Shown here: positions 26,044-33,649 of the stretch, one piece after another | How positions within the stretch are numbered: the first letter of the stretch is position 1 | How the letters are laid out: every line of letters starts with the position of its first letter | Origin: Catenulispora sp. EB89 | Lineage (GTDB): Bacteria; Actinomycetota; Actinomycetes; Streptomycetales; Catenulisporaceae | Assembly: GCF_041261445.1 (NCBI RefSeq) | Contig: NZ_JBGCCU010000021.1 | Span: forward strand, 155,094 to 219,093 | DNA length: 64,000 nt | Reading direction: 5' to 3' | The notes under the pieces: generated by a model | Seen by the model: only the letters and a program-made list of their open reading frames with translations | Told to the model about the DNA's origin: nothing | Databases searched by the model: none | Made by a program: the position numbers and the translations under genes

Positions 26044-26220
26044 GATGTCCTCCAGATCGTGGTGATCGGTGACCATCCGGTCCGGCGACGGGGCGTCGGC
26101 GCGGTTCCCGGTGGTGAGGACAACTCTCCCGGATATCCACAAACCGGACATCCGTCATCCTGCTGAGATCAGACTGCGGTGATCAGACGAGGCCGAACGG
26201 GTGACAACGGGCCCGCCCGG

Positions 26221-27351
26221 TCACTCCTCGTCGAGGAATCCCATCCGCCGGCCGAGCACCGGATCGGTCTCCCACCAGGGGCGGGTCCGCTTCGCCTCCT
26301 CGCCGCTGGCGGCCGCGCCGACGGTGGCCGGAGAAGTATGAGAAATAGACGCGGGCGTGGACGCGTCTACGTCATCCGTCTCGGCACCGGTTCCGCTGCC
26401 TGCGACAGCGGCAGTGGCAGCGACACCAGCGGCGGCCGTCGAAGCGGTCCCGTAGACGATCGCGCCCTCGGCCTCCAACGCGTCCAGCTCCGCGTCCACC
26501 TCGGCGGCCCGGTCACGGTCCTCGTCGAACATCCGCCGCCACAGCGCCCCGAGGAACGGCACCCCGGCCAGGTCCCCGATCAGCCACAGCGCCCCGCCGC
26601 CCCACACCTGGTCCTGCCTCGGCGACAGCCCGCCCGGCCGGTTCAGCGCCGTGTACCAGTCCCCGGCGACCAGGTGGTGCCCCAGCATCAGCGTCAGGCC
26701 CAGCGCGCCGTCGGCGATCGCCTCCGCGAACGTGATCCACACCGACACCAGGTGCGGGTACTCCTTCGGCACCGGGTCCAGGCGCAGCCGCGTCCAGTAG
26801 TAGAAGAACCCGAGCGCGCTCAGCGCGAAGCTCAGGACCCACGCCGCGCCCCGCGAGCGCAGCGTGTCCTCGTAGATCGGCGAGAAGTAGACGGTGAACG
26901 GCGTCACCAGGAACACGATCGACACCACGGCCGGGAACGTCAGCAGGGCCGCGATCCGCGTCGCCAGCACCCGCCGCACCGCGCCGGCCAGCCATTGCGG
27001 GCCGCCGTCGATCGCCAGCGTCAGCGGCATCCCGAGCGCCAGGAACAGCGGCACCACCATGAGCAGGGTGATGATCTGCACGGCCCGCGGCCAGAACATC
27101 ACCTGTTGGTACACCGCCAGGAACGACATCGTCGTCCAGGCGAACAGCGCCAGCCCGATGACGAAGACCACGGTGCGGTGCACCGGCCAGCGCGTGCCGC
27201 GGCGCCGCGCCACGACCGTCCCGGCCACGTAGAGCGCCGCGACGACCAGCAGGATCGCCCCGACGTATGGGTTCAGCCGCCACGCCGAGCCCACCTGGGC
27301 CCCGCCCAGCGGAGCGGGCATCGGAACGGCCGTCAAGGCTGGCGTCACCAT
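26221..27351 (-). CDS. CtaG-like cytochrome c oxidase assembly membrane protein (caa3_CtaG)
   Basis: 376 residues with about seven membrane helices in the first 280. YQQVMFWPRAVQIITLLMVVPLFLALG, LVTPFTVYFSPIYEDTLRS and LMLGHHLVAGDWY fit the caa3_CtaG family implicated in copper delivery to cytochrome oxidase. The last ~90 residues are an acidic/alanine-rich cytoplasmic tail ending WWETDPVLGRRMGFLDEE. No copper-transport partner lies next to it. The start could be residue 1 or Met11. Confidence 0.83.
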   Translation of the reverse strand: MVTPALTAVPMPAPLGGAQVGSAWRLNPYVGAILLVVAALYVAGTVVARRRGTRWPVHRTVVFVIGLALFAWTTMSFLAVYQQVMFWPRAVQIITLLMVVPLFLALGMPLTLAIDGGPQWLAGAVRRVLATRIAALLTFPAVVSIVFLVTPFTVYFSPIYEDTLRSRGAAWVLSFALSALGFFYYWTRLRLDPVPKEYPHLVSVWITFAEAIADGALGLTLMLGHHLVAGDWYTALNRPGGLSPRQDQVWGGGALWLIGDLAGVPFLGALWRRMFDEDRDRAAEVDAELDALEAEGAIVYGTASTAAAGVAATAAVAGSGTGAETDDVDASTPASISHTSPATVGAAASGEEAKRTRPWWETDPVLGRRMGFLDEE

Positions 27352-27405
27352 GGGTCCTGGCCCCTGCTCATATCGACGTGCGTGGTGGTTCCGCCCTGAA
27401 AAGGA

Positions 27406-27440
27406 CGGGAAGCGCAGCCATTTTATGACTGCGCTTCCCG
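27406..27440 (-). terminator. Terminator of the sugar ABC operon
   Basis: A perfect 12-bp stem CGGGAAGCGCAG / CTGCGCTTCCCG with an 11-base loop lies 52 bp past the stop of the binding-protein gene. On the minus strand it is followed by a short T-rich stretch (TCCTTTTC). Confidence 0.75.
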
Positions 27441-27491
27441 GTCTCGGCGGGCAGGTCCCGCGGACCCGCCGCGTTCACCTCCGAGCGGACG

Positions 27492-28913
27492 TCAGCCGCT
27501 CACCGCCGAGTTGTAGTCGCTGATCAGCTTCGAGATCTTCGTCGAGGCGTCGGACAGCGCCGAGTCCGCCGACGTGCCGGTGGTCGCCACCGACAGCATC
27601 GCCTGCTCCAGGTCGGCCCGCGCCTGCGGCATCACGCCGAGCAGGCAGCCCGCGGTGGCGGCGCTCGGCTGGGTGGCCTTCAGCTCGTCGATCGCGGTCT
27701 GGAACTGCGGGTGCGCCTGCCGGTAGGCGACGTCCGTCGGGTCCTGCAGCGCCGAGACGCTGACCGGGAAGTAGCCGGTCGCCTGGTGCCAGGCGGCCTG
27801 CTGCTGCGCCGAGGCGGCGAACTTCGCGAACTCCCACGACGCGCGGACCTCGGCGTCGGAGTGCCCGACGCGGTCGATCCACAGCGAGGCGCCGCCGATG
27901 ATCGGGCCGCCGGTGTCGGAGGCCGAGACCTTCGGGAACGGCGCGGTGGCCACGGTGAACGGCGAGGACGCCTTGGAACCGGCGTCCACGTAGCCGCCGA
28001 GCACGCCGGTGGACTCCAGGTTCATCGCCACCTTGCCGGCCTTGAACGCGGCCTGCGCGTCCGTGGTCGGCCGGCCGGTGTTCAGCGCCTCGCCGCTCTT
28101 GACCAGCCCGGACCACCAGTTGGTGTAGGTGAGCGGGGCGCCGGAGGTGATGTTCAGCTTGGTCGCCGGCGCGGTGCGGCCGTTGCCGTTGTCGCAGTAC
28201 AGCGAGCCGGACTCGGCGGCCAGCTGCTCCACGAACCAGCCGTAGTCGGCGGCGCCGAAGCCGTACTGCGTGGTCTTGCCGCTCCCGTCCTTGACGGTCA
28301 GCTTCTGCGCGTCGGCGGCCAGTTCGTCCAGGGTCTTCGGCGGGTTCGACGGGTCCAGCCCGGCCTTCTTGAACGCCTCGACGTTGATGTACAGCAGCGG
28401 CATCGAGGAGTTGAAGGGCATCGACTCCAGCTTGCCGCCGACCGTGTAGTAGTTGGCGATGTTCGGCTGCAGGTCGGCCAGCGAGTAGCCGTCCTTGGCC
28501 GCGAGGTCCGCGACCGGCACGGCCTGCTTGGAGTCCACCATGAACCGGGTGCCGACGTCGTAGACCTGCATGATCGACGGCGTGGTGTGCGAGGACACCG
28601 CCGTCTTGTACTTCGCGATCGCGTCGTCGTACGAGCCCTGGAAGCTGTCCGTGACGTGGATCTTGCCCTGGTACTTGGCGTTGAAGGCGTCGACGATCGC
28701 GGTGACCGCCTTCTGGTTGGTGCCCTGCATGCTGTGCCAGAAGGTCAGGTTCACGACCCCCTTGGCGTTGGTCAGCGCGTCGGCGCCGGGGACGCCGCCC
28801 CCGGCGGACGAGCCGCCCTTCGAAGACGACGAGCTGCAGGCCGTCAGCGCGACTCCGGCGGCCAGCAGGCCGGCGGCCACACGCAGCGAGCGCGTGCGGA
28901 GTGTTCTCCTCAT
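27492..28913 (-). CDS. ABC sugar transporter, lipoprotein substrate-binding protein
   Basis: A 473-residue family 1 extracellular solute-binding protein. The signal MRRTLRTRSLRVAAGLLAAG ends in a lipobox ALTA-C, followed by a Ser/Gly linker. NLTFWHSMQGTNQKAVTAIV and the distribution of Trp/Tyr residues resemble UgpB (glycerol-3-phosphate) and other carbohydrate binders. ATG 28913 is preceded by GGGGAGAAC. It is the third gene of an operon behind two permeases (gap 53 bp). Confidence 0.88.
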   Translation of the reverse strand: MRRTLRTRSLRVAAGLLAAGVALTACSSSSSKGGSSAGGGVPGADALTNAKGVVNLTFWHSMQGTNQKAVTAIVDAFNAKYQGKIHVTDSFQGSYDDAIAKYKTAVSSHTTPSIMQVYDVGTRFMVDSKQAVPVADLAAKDGYSLADLQPNIANYYTVGGKLESMPFNSSMPLLYINVEAFKKAGLDPSNPPKTLDELAADAQKLTVKDGSGKTTQYGFGAADYGWFVEQLAAESGSLYCDNGNGRTAPATKLNITSGAPLTYTNWWSGLVKSGEALNTGRPTTDAQAAFKAGKVAMNLESTGVLGGYVDAGSKASSPFTVATAPFPKVSASDTGGPIIGGASLWIDRVGHSDAEVRASWEFAKFAASAQQQAAWHQATGYFPVSVSALQDPTDVAYRQAHPQFQTAIDELKATQPSAATAGCLLGVMPQARADLEQAMLSVATTGTSADSALSDASTKISKLISDYNSAVSG

Positions 28914-28966
28914 TGAGGTTCTCCCCTGTTGATGGTGAAGGTGGCGATGGTGCGTGGGTGAAGCGG

Positions 28967-29797
28967 CTACTTGACGGCTCCGCTGGTCAGGCCCTTGACG
29001 ATGAACTTCTGGCCGAACACCACCAGCAGCAGCGTCGGCAGCACCGAGCAGGCGACGCCGGCCAGGATCAGCCGCGGGTCGGCGGACTCGGAGTTGTTCA
29101 GCTGCGACATCCCCAGCTGCAGCGTCTGCATCTTGGGGTCGTCGGTCACCAGCAGCGGCCAGAAGTACTGGTTCCAGGCGGACAGGAACGAGTACACGGC
29201 GATCGCGGCGATGGTCGGCCGCGACACCGGCACGACGATCCGCCACAGGAACCGCAGGTGCCCCGAGCCGTCGATCTTGGCCGCGTCGCGCAGCTCCATC
29301 GGGAACTGCAGGAACGACTGCCGCAGCATGAAGGTGCCGAACGCGGAGGCCAGGAACGGCAGCACCAGCGCGAAGTAGGTGTTCGCCAGGTGCGCGTTCG
29401 AGATCGTCTTGTAGTTGGGGATGATGATCGCCTCCCAGGGGATCATCAGCGTCGCCAGGAAGAGCCCGAACACCGCCGTGCGCCACTTCACCGGCAGGAA
29501 GACGAACGCGTACGCGGCCAGCAGGGAGGTCGCCAGCTGGGCGACCGTGATGATCACTGCCACGACCACGCTGTTCAGGTACTGGCGTGCCAGCGGGATC
29601 GCGTGGAAGACGTCCACGAAGTTCCCTGGGTGGATCCCGGAGGGGACCAGCGCCGGCGGGGCCTTGATCAGGTCCCGGGTCGGCATGATGCTGCCGGCCA
29701 GCGCGTAGTAGACCGGGAACACCACCGCGAGCGCCGCGATGATAAGCACCAGATATACGAGGACCTTCGCTATGCGGTCCTTCACGAGCGCGCTCAC
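28967..29797 (-). CDS. ABC sugar transporter permease (MalG/UgpE type)
   Basis: 276 residues with six predicted helices. The EAA loop reads ELRDAAKIDGSGHLRFLWRI, the contact site for the ATPase. The GTG start at 29797 overlaps the stop of the other permease by four bases (GTGA); sequence further upstream in the same frame is antisense-like and not part of the protein. Confidence 0.88.
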   Translation of the reverse strand: MSALVKDRIAKVLVYLVLIIAALAVVFPVYYALAGSIMPTRDLIKAPPALVPSGIHPGNFVDVFHAIPLARQYLNSVVVAVIITVAQLATSLLAAYAFVFLPVKWRTAVFGLFLATLMIPWEAIIIPNYKTISNAHLANTYFALVLPFLASAFGTFMLRQSFLQFPMELRDAAKIDGSGHLRFLWRIVVPVSRPTIAAIAVYSFLSAWNQYFWPLLVTDDPKMQTLQLGMSQLNNSESADPRLILAGVACSVLPTLLLVVFGQKFIVKGLTSGAVK

Positions 29798-30759
29798 CGG
29801 TAGAACACCTTCCGCTCCAGCACCCCGAACTGGATCGCGGTGAGTACCAGCACGATGAACAGCAGCACGATGGCGTAGGCGCTGGCCGTGCCGAGGTCGC
29901 TGTTCCCGTTCTCGAAGCCCTTGTTGTAGATGGCGTAGACCAGCGTCATCGCCTTGCCCTCGGGGCCGCCCTCCGGAGCGAGGATCCGGATGGCGGTGAA
30001 CGCCTGGAGGGAGTTGATGGTCGAGACCACGGTGAGGAAGAACAGCTGGGGCGAGAGCAGCGGCACCAAGATGGAGCGGTTCAGTCTCCAGCCGGTGGCA
30101 CCGTCCAGGCGCGCCGCCTCGATGATGTCGCCGGGGACCGCCGCCACGCCGGCGGACAGCACGAGCACGTTGTACCCGAGCGTCATCCACACCTGCACGA
30201 CCACCACGGACAGCAGCACCCACCTGGGGTCGGTCAGCCAGCCCACCGGCCTGGTGCCGAAGTGCGCGAGCATCCCGTTCGCGATGCCGACCGCCGGGTT
30301 GTAGATCACCGCGAAGATCACCGAGGCGCTCGCCGCGGAGAAGGCGAAGGGCAGGGCGAACGCGCTGCGGAAGATCCGGATGCCGCGGATCCGCGACTCC
30401 ATCAGAAGGACCAGCGCCAGCGCACCGAGAACGCCGGGGATCACGGTCATCACCGTGAACAGCGCGGTGGTCCCGAGGACTTTGTAGAACCCGGAGTCGG
30501 AGAACATGTCGCGGAAGTGCTTCAGCCCGACGAAGCGCGAGGAGTTCCCGAAGATGTCGCTGCCGTGGGTGCTCAGGACGAACGACTCCACGAGCGGGTA
30601 CAGGATGAACATCCCGAATACCGCGAGCGACGGCACGAGGAACAACCAGGCCAATCCGTGGTCGCGCGACAGGAAAGCGGACCGGCGTCTGGCGCCTCCA
30701 CCCCTTGTCACCATCGGTATCGCGTCAGCGTCCTGTGACGCCCCGTCCAACGCGGTCAA
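29794..30759 (-). CDS. ABC sugar transporter permease (MalF/UgpA type)
   Basis: 321 residues. A cytoplasmic N-terminus with a basic stretch is followed by six helices; the EAA loop reads DIIEAARLDGATGWRLNRSI. The start is TTG 30759 with GAGGGGTGGGG upstream; ATG 30714 is an alternative without a ribosome-binding site. It is the first gene of the operon. No ATP-binding subunit is encoded nearby, so the importer probably borrows a shared MsiK-type ATPase, as many Streptomyces sugar importers do. Confidence 0.87.
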   Translation of the reverse strand: MTALDGASQDADAIPMVTRGGGARRRSAFLSRDHGLAWLFLVPSLAVFGMFILYPLVESFVLSTHGSDIFGNSSRFVGLKHFRDMFSDSGFYKVLGTTALFTVMTVIPGVLGALALVLLMESRIRGIRIFRSAFALPFAFSAASASVIFAVIYNPAVGIANGMLAHFGTRPVGWLTDPRWVLLSVVVVQVWMTLGYNVLVLSAGVAAVPGDIIEAARLDGATGWRLNRSILVPLLSPQLFFLTVVSTINSLQAFTAIRILAPEGGPEGKAMTLVYAIYNKGFENGNSDLGTASAYAIVLLFIVLVLTAIQFGVLERKVFYR

Positions 30760-31181
30760 AACCCCACCCCTCTGATCAAGTGCTTGAATCGAGAACCCGT
30801 TGACAGCCCGAGGATCCCCGTTCCGCAGATCAGCGTGGCGGCGGCTGTCGAACGATCGGTTGCGCCGAGGAATACCCCAGGCGACAAGTTCCCCGGAGAA
30901 GGCGCGTGAATCCCGTCCGTGACGGTGCGCTTGTCAGGGCGGGCCCGAAAGGGGCGATGTTTAGGGATCTTCCAAACCCGGCGTCCGGTTCCCCGCCCGA
31001 GCAGTGGTAGCGCGCGGACGGACGAGAGCCCTTTCCGGCAACCCTCGTCGTGTATTAGAAGTCTGAGTAGGGCATCCTAAGTACAGGCGGTGGGTGCGCG
31101 TCAGCGGGCCCGATCACGATGGCGCGGTCGGTTTCCGGCGTTCCCGGGACGGCTGCGTGCTTTGCAGAAAGGGCCGTTGAC
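30760..31181. promoter_or_regulatory. Divergent region between the sugar ABC operon and the DUF475 gene
   Basis: I see no convincing gene in these 422 bp. A 12-bp palindrome TCAAG-TG-CTTGA (30776-30787) lies 17 bp before the permease start and could be an operator for a sugar-responsive regulator, though no regulator gene is adjacent. A TTGACA hexamer occurs near 30800 without a clear -10 partner. GAAAGGG before 31182 is the ribosome-binding site for the DUF475 gene. Confidence 0.4.
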
Positions 31182-32252
31182 ATGCGCGGACGGGACTTCG
31201 GCGTCGCCTACGGCGCGACGCTGCTGGGATTAGTGCTCGCGTTGTGGCTCGGGGGGATCCAATCGGCCACCGTCGTCGCGATGCTGGCCGTGCTGGAAGT
31301 GGCGCTGTCGTTCGACAACGCCGTGGTGAACGCGACAGTGTTGCGCCGGTTCGACGCACGGTGGCAACGCATCTTCCTCACCGTGGGCGTCCTGATCGCG
31401 GTGTTCGGGATGCGGTTGATCATCCCGATGGTGGTCCTGGTGGCCGTCACCCGGCAGGATCCGCTGCACGTGGTGAGCCGATCGGTCAGTGATCCGAACG
31501 GGTACGCGCACGAGATCCTCGGCGTGCAGCCGCTGATCGCGGCGTTCGGCGGGGTCTTCCTGCTGATGATCTTCATGGACTTCTTCCTCAGCGGCCACGA
31601 CCAGATCTGGCTGCCGTTCTTCGAACGGCGGCTGGCCGCGGTCGGCGAGCGGTTCAAGCCGCTGGCGCTGGAGACGTTCCAGGTGGTCGGCGTCGTCCTC
31701 TTCCTGCTGATCGCCTCCCGGACCTTCGCCACCGACCATCCGGTGGGCGTCCCGGTGGCCGGCATCATCGGGCTGGTCACCTACTTCGCCATCAAACGGC
31801 TCTCGGAGGCCGCGGCGGACCGCAGCGAGGCGCTGGCCGAGGAGGCCGACGCGCGACCACCGCACGGCCGCCAGGCCCTGATGCTGTTCATCTACCTGGA
31901 AGTCCTGGACGCCACCTTCTCCTTCGACAGCGTCATGGGCGGCTTCTCGGTCACCGTCGACATCGCGCTGTTCACCATCGGCCTGGGCATCGGCGCCGCG
32001 TACGTCCGCAGCCTGACGGTGTTCCTGGTCCGCAAGAAGGCGCTGGACCGCTACGTCTACCTCGAACACGGCGCGTACTACTCGATCGGCGTGCTCGCGG
32101 TGCTGCTGCTGGTGGAGATCGGCCCGGATGTGCCGGACTGGCTGGCCTCGCTGGCCGGCACCTCGATGATCGTGGCGGCCTTCATCCATTCGGCGGTGAA
32201 GGCGAAGGGGGAAGAAAGGGCGGGCGCCGACCACCGCGCGTTGAAATCCTGA
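31182..32252 (+). CDS. DUF475 (TerC-superfamily) integral membrane protein with a TTA codon
   Basis: 356 residues with about nine membrane helices. MLAVLEVALSFDNAVVNATVLRRF and LEVLDATFSFDSVMGGFSV are the paired, Asp-containing motifs of TerC/DUF475 proteins, which are linked to metal-ion (notably Mn2+) or tellurite tolerance. ATG 31182 has GAAAGGG at good spacing and matches the family start; an ATG at 31119 would add 21 atypical residues. Leu17 is encoded by TTA (31230-31232), a rare bldA-dependent codon in filamentous actinomycetes. Confidence 0.85.
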   Translation: MRGRDFGVAYGATLLGLVLALWLGGIQSATVVAMLAVLEVALSFDNAVVNATVLRRFDARWQRIFLTVGVLIAVFGMRLIIPMVVLVAVTRQDPLHVVSRSVSDPNGYAHEILGVQPLIAAFGGVFLLMIFMDFFLSGHDQIWLPFFERRLAAVGERFKPLALETFQVVGVVLFLLIASRTFATDHPVGVPVAGIIGLVTYFAIKRLSEAAADRSEALAEEADARPPHGRQALMLFIYLEVLDATFSFDSVMGGFSVTVDIALFTIGLGIGAAYVRSLTVFLVRKKALDRYVYLEHGAYYSIGVLAVLLLVEIGPDVPDWLASLAGTSMIVAAFIHSAVKAKGEERAGADHRALKS

Positions 32253-32254
32253 CG

Positions 32255-32274
32255 GACGCGCCGCGCGGCGCGTC
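32255..32274. terminator. 20-bp perfect palindrome after the DUF475 gene
   Basis: GACGCGCCGC is followed directly by its exact complement, two bases after the stop and between two convergent genes. It is probably a bidirectional terminator without a T-tract. Confidence 0.55.
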
Positions 32275-32323
32275 GGCCGACGCCGGAACCGACGTCGAGC
32301 CGCCCGCCGCGACCCCGGCGCCC

Positions 32324-32800
32324 TCAGGAGGACGCGTGGTGCCCGCCGCCCGCCTTTCCAGCGTTGTGCACAGCGACGGCGACCCGCCACGTCTGGAGCA
32401 TGACGAGCTCTGAAATGCGCCACCCCTTCCCGGTCCGGCGGAAGGTGACGGAGTAGTAGCCCCCGCCGGGGTTCCACATGTCGCCCTTCTGCCCCGGGAT
32501 CCGTACCGACATCGGGTTGAAGAAGTGCGCCTCGGCACAGGCGCTGTCCTCGTTGATGTCGAAGCGCCGGTTGACGATGAGGTGCGCCCGCACCGGGACC
32601 TGGGTCAGGGACTTCTCCAGCCACTGCTGGGCGTCCTCGACGGAACCGCGCGGACCGCCGCTGGACTGGTAGTCGAAGACCGCGTCCTCTGTCGACAGCC
32701 GTGTGAGTTCGGTCACTTGGTCGGTGTCGATCGCCACCGCGTAGGCCGTAAGCAGGTCGTCGAGAGCGAACCGGTCGGCCAGAGCGCGCTCGCTGTACAA
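32324..32800 (-). CDS. SnoaL-like / NTF2-fold protein
   Basis: 158 residues of the SnoaL_4/NTF2-like fold. An N-terminal helix (ERALADRFALDDLLTAYAVAIDTDQ) is followed by the cone-shaped sheet with EDAVFDYQSSGGPRG, HLIVNRRFDI and GYYSVTFRRTGKGWRISEL. Members are polyketide cyclases, dehydratases or ligand carriers, but many act as general small-molecule binding proteins. TTG 32800 is chosen because GGAGG lies eight bases upstream and the fold starts there; an in-frame ATG further up has no ribosome-binding site. Confidence 0.75.
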   Translation of the reverse strand: MYSERALADRFALDDLLTAYAVAIDTDQVTELTRLSTEDAVFDYQSSGGPRGSVEDAQQWLEKSLTQVPVRAHLIVNRRFDINEDSACAEAHFFNPMSVRIPGQKGDMWNPGGGYYSVTFRRTGKGWRISELVMLQTWRVAVAVHNAGKAGGGHHASS

Positions 32801-32944
32801 AGGAAACCTCCAAATGAACGTGCATCCGCAGGAGTAGACCTGTTGTGCATGGGGCATGACTGCCAAGGCACGGACAGCAGGGCAACTGTACCGACGGCGG
32901 GGGAGCCGTTCCGAAACGGAACGTAGCGCGCCACAACGTGAGAG

Positions 32945-33436
32945 GTGATGGAAGTGCTCGGGGTCGGGCGGGAGCCGAGGAACGGCTACCGGATCACCTT
33001 CGCGGTGCCTACGAGGTCCGAGGGGGCCTCGGCGGCACGCCGGGTGGCCCGCGAGGTCTTCGTCGACTGGGGCCTGGACCTGGACGAGACGATGGTCGAC
33101 TCGGCCATCGTGATCATCAGCGAGCTCGTCACCAACACCGCCAAGCACGCGGCGCTGTTGTGCCGCCAGGCCGAGGTGACGTTGGCGCTGGAGTACGGCT
33201 GTCTGACGGTGGCCGTCCACGACCGCCATCCGCATCGGCCGAAGGCCTTGCTCAGTCCGCATCCCGACGACAGCGGCGGCTGGGGCCTGCAGCTGGTGCG
33301 GGATCTGACGGCGGAGGTCGGCGGTCGGACCGAGGTGCCGGCCGATCCGGACGGCGGCGGGAAGACAGTACGGGTCGAGCTGCCTTTGCACGCGAACAGG
33401 TACTGGGAGTTCGAGAGTACTGTCGGGGCGGCTTAG
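32945..33436 (+). CDS. RsbW-like ATP-binding protein (GHKL anti-sigma/serine kinase)
   Basis: 163 residues of the HATPase_c_2 group. The N-box is SELVTNTAKHA and the glycine box DSGGWGLQLVRDLT. It lacks any sensor or second domain. Such short kinases are anti-sigma factors or regulators of them, and actinomycetes encode dozens. No sigma factor or anti-anti-sigma gene is adjacent, so its partner is unknown. The start is uncertain between GTG 32945 and ATG 32948. Confidence 0.83.
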   Translation: MMEVLGVGREPRNGYRITFAVPTRSEGASAARRVAREVFVDWGLDLDETMVDSAIVIISELVTNTAKHAALLCRQAEVTLALEYGCLTVAVHDRHPHRPKALLSPHPDDSGGWGLQLVRDLTAEVGGRTEVPADPDGGGKTVRVELPLHANRYWEFESTVGAA

Positions 33437-33465
33437 GTCGGCCTCCCTCATAGGAACCCCCACTG

Positions 33466-33504
33466 CGAAGCGAACTGAAGTGAACTGAACTGAAGCGAAC
33501 TGAA
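33466..33504 (+). repeat. Short tandem GAACTGAA-type repeats
   Basis: The 8-10-base element GAACTGAA/GAAGCGAAC/GAAGTGAAC recurs about four times in 39 bp just after the RsbW-like gene. It is AT-richer than its surroundings and non-coding. A terminator-like hairpin follows directly. Confidence 0.7.
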
Positions 33505-33540
33505 TGGTGCGCACCCCGATTCTCCGGGAAGCGCACCATT
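33503..33540. terminator. Bidirectional terminator-like hairpin
   Basis: A 10-bp perfect stem AATGGTGCGC / GCGCACCATT with an 18-base loop lies between the plus-strand RsbW-like gene and the minus-strand FHA/ABC gene. Confidence 0.65.
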
Positions 33541-33649
33541 GTCGTATCAGCAGTCATGCCAGCTTTCCAGTGCCGGTTCTCCAGGGGCCGGTTCTGCAGG
33601 GCCGGCTTTCCAGCCCCGCGTTCCAGCCCTGCGTTCCAGTACCTCAGCG

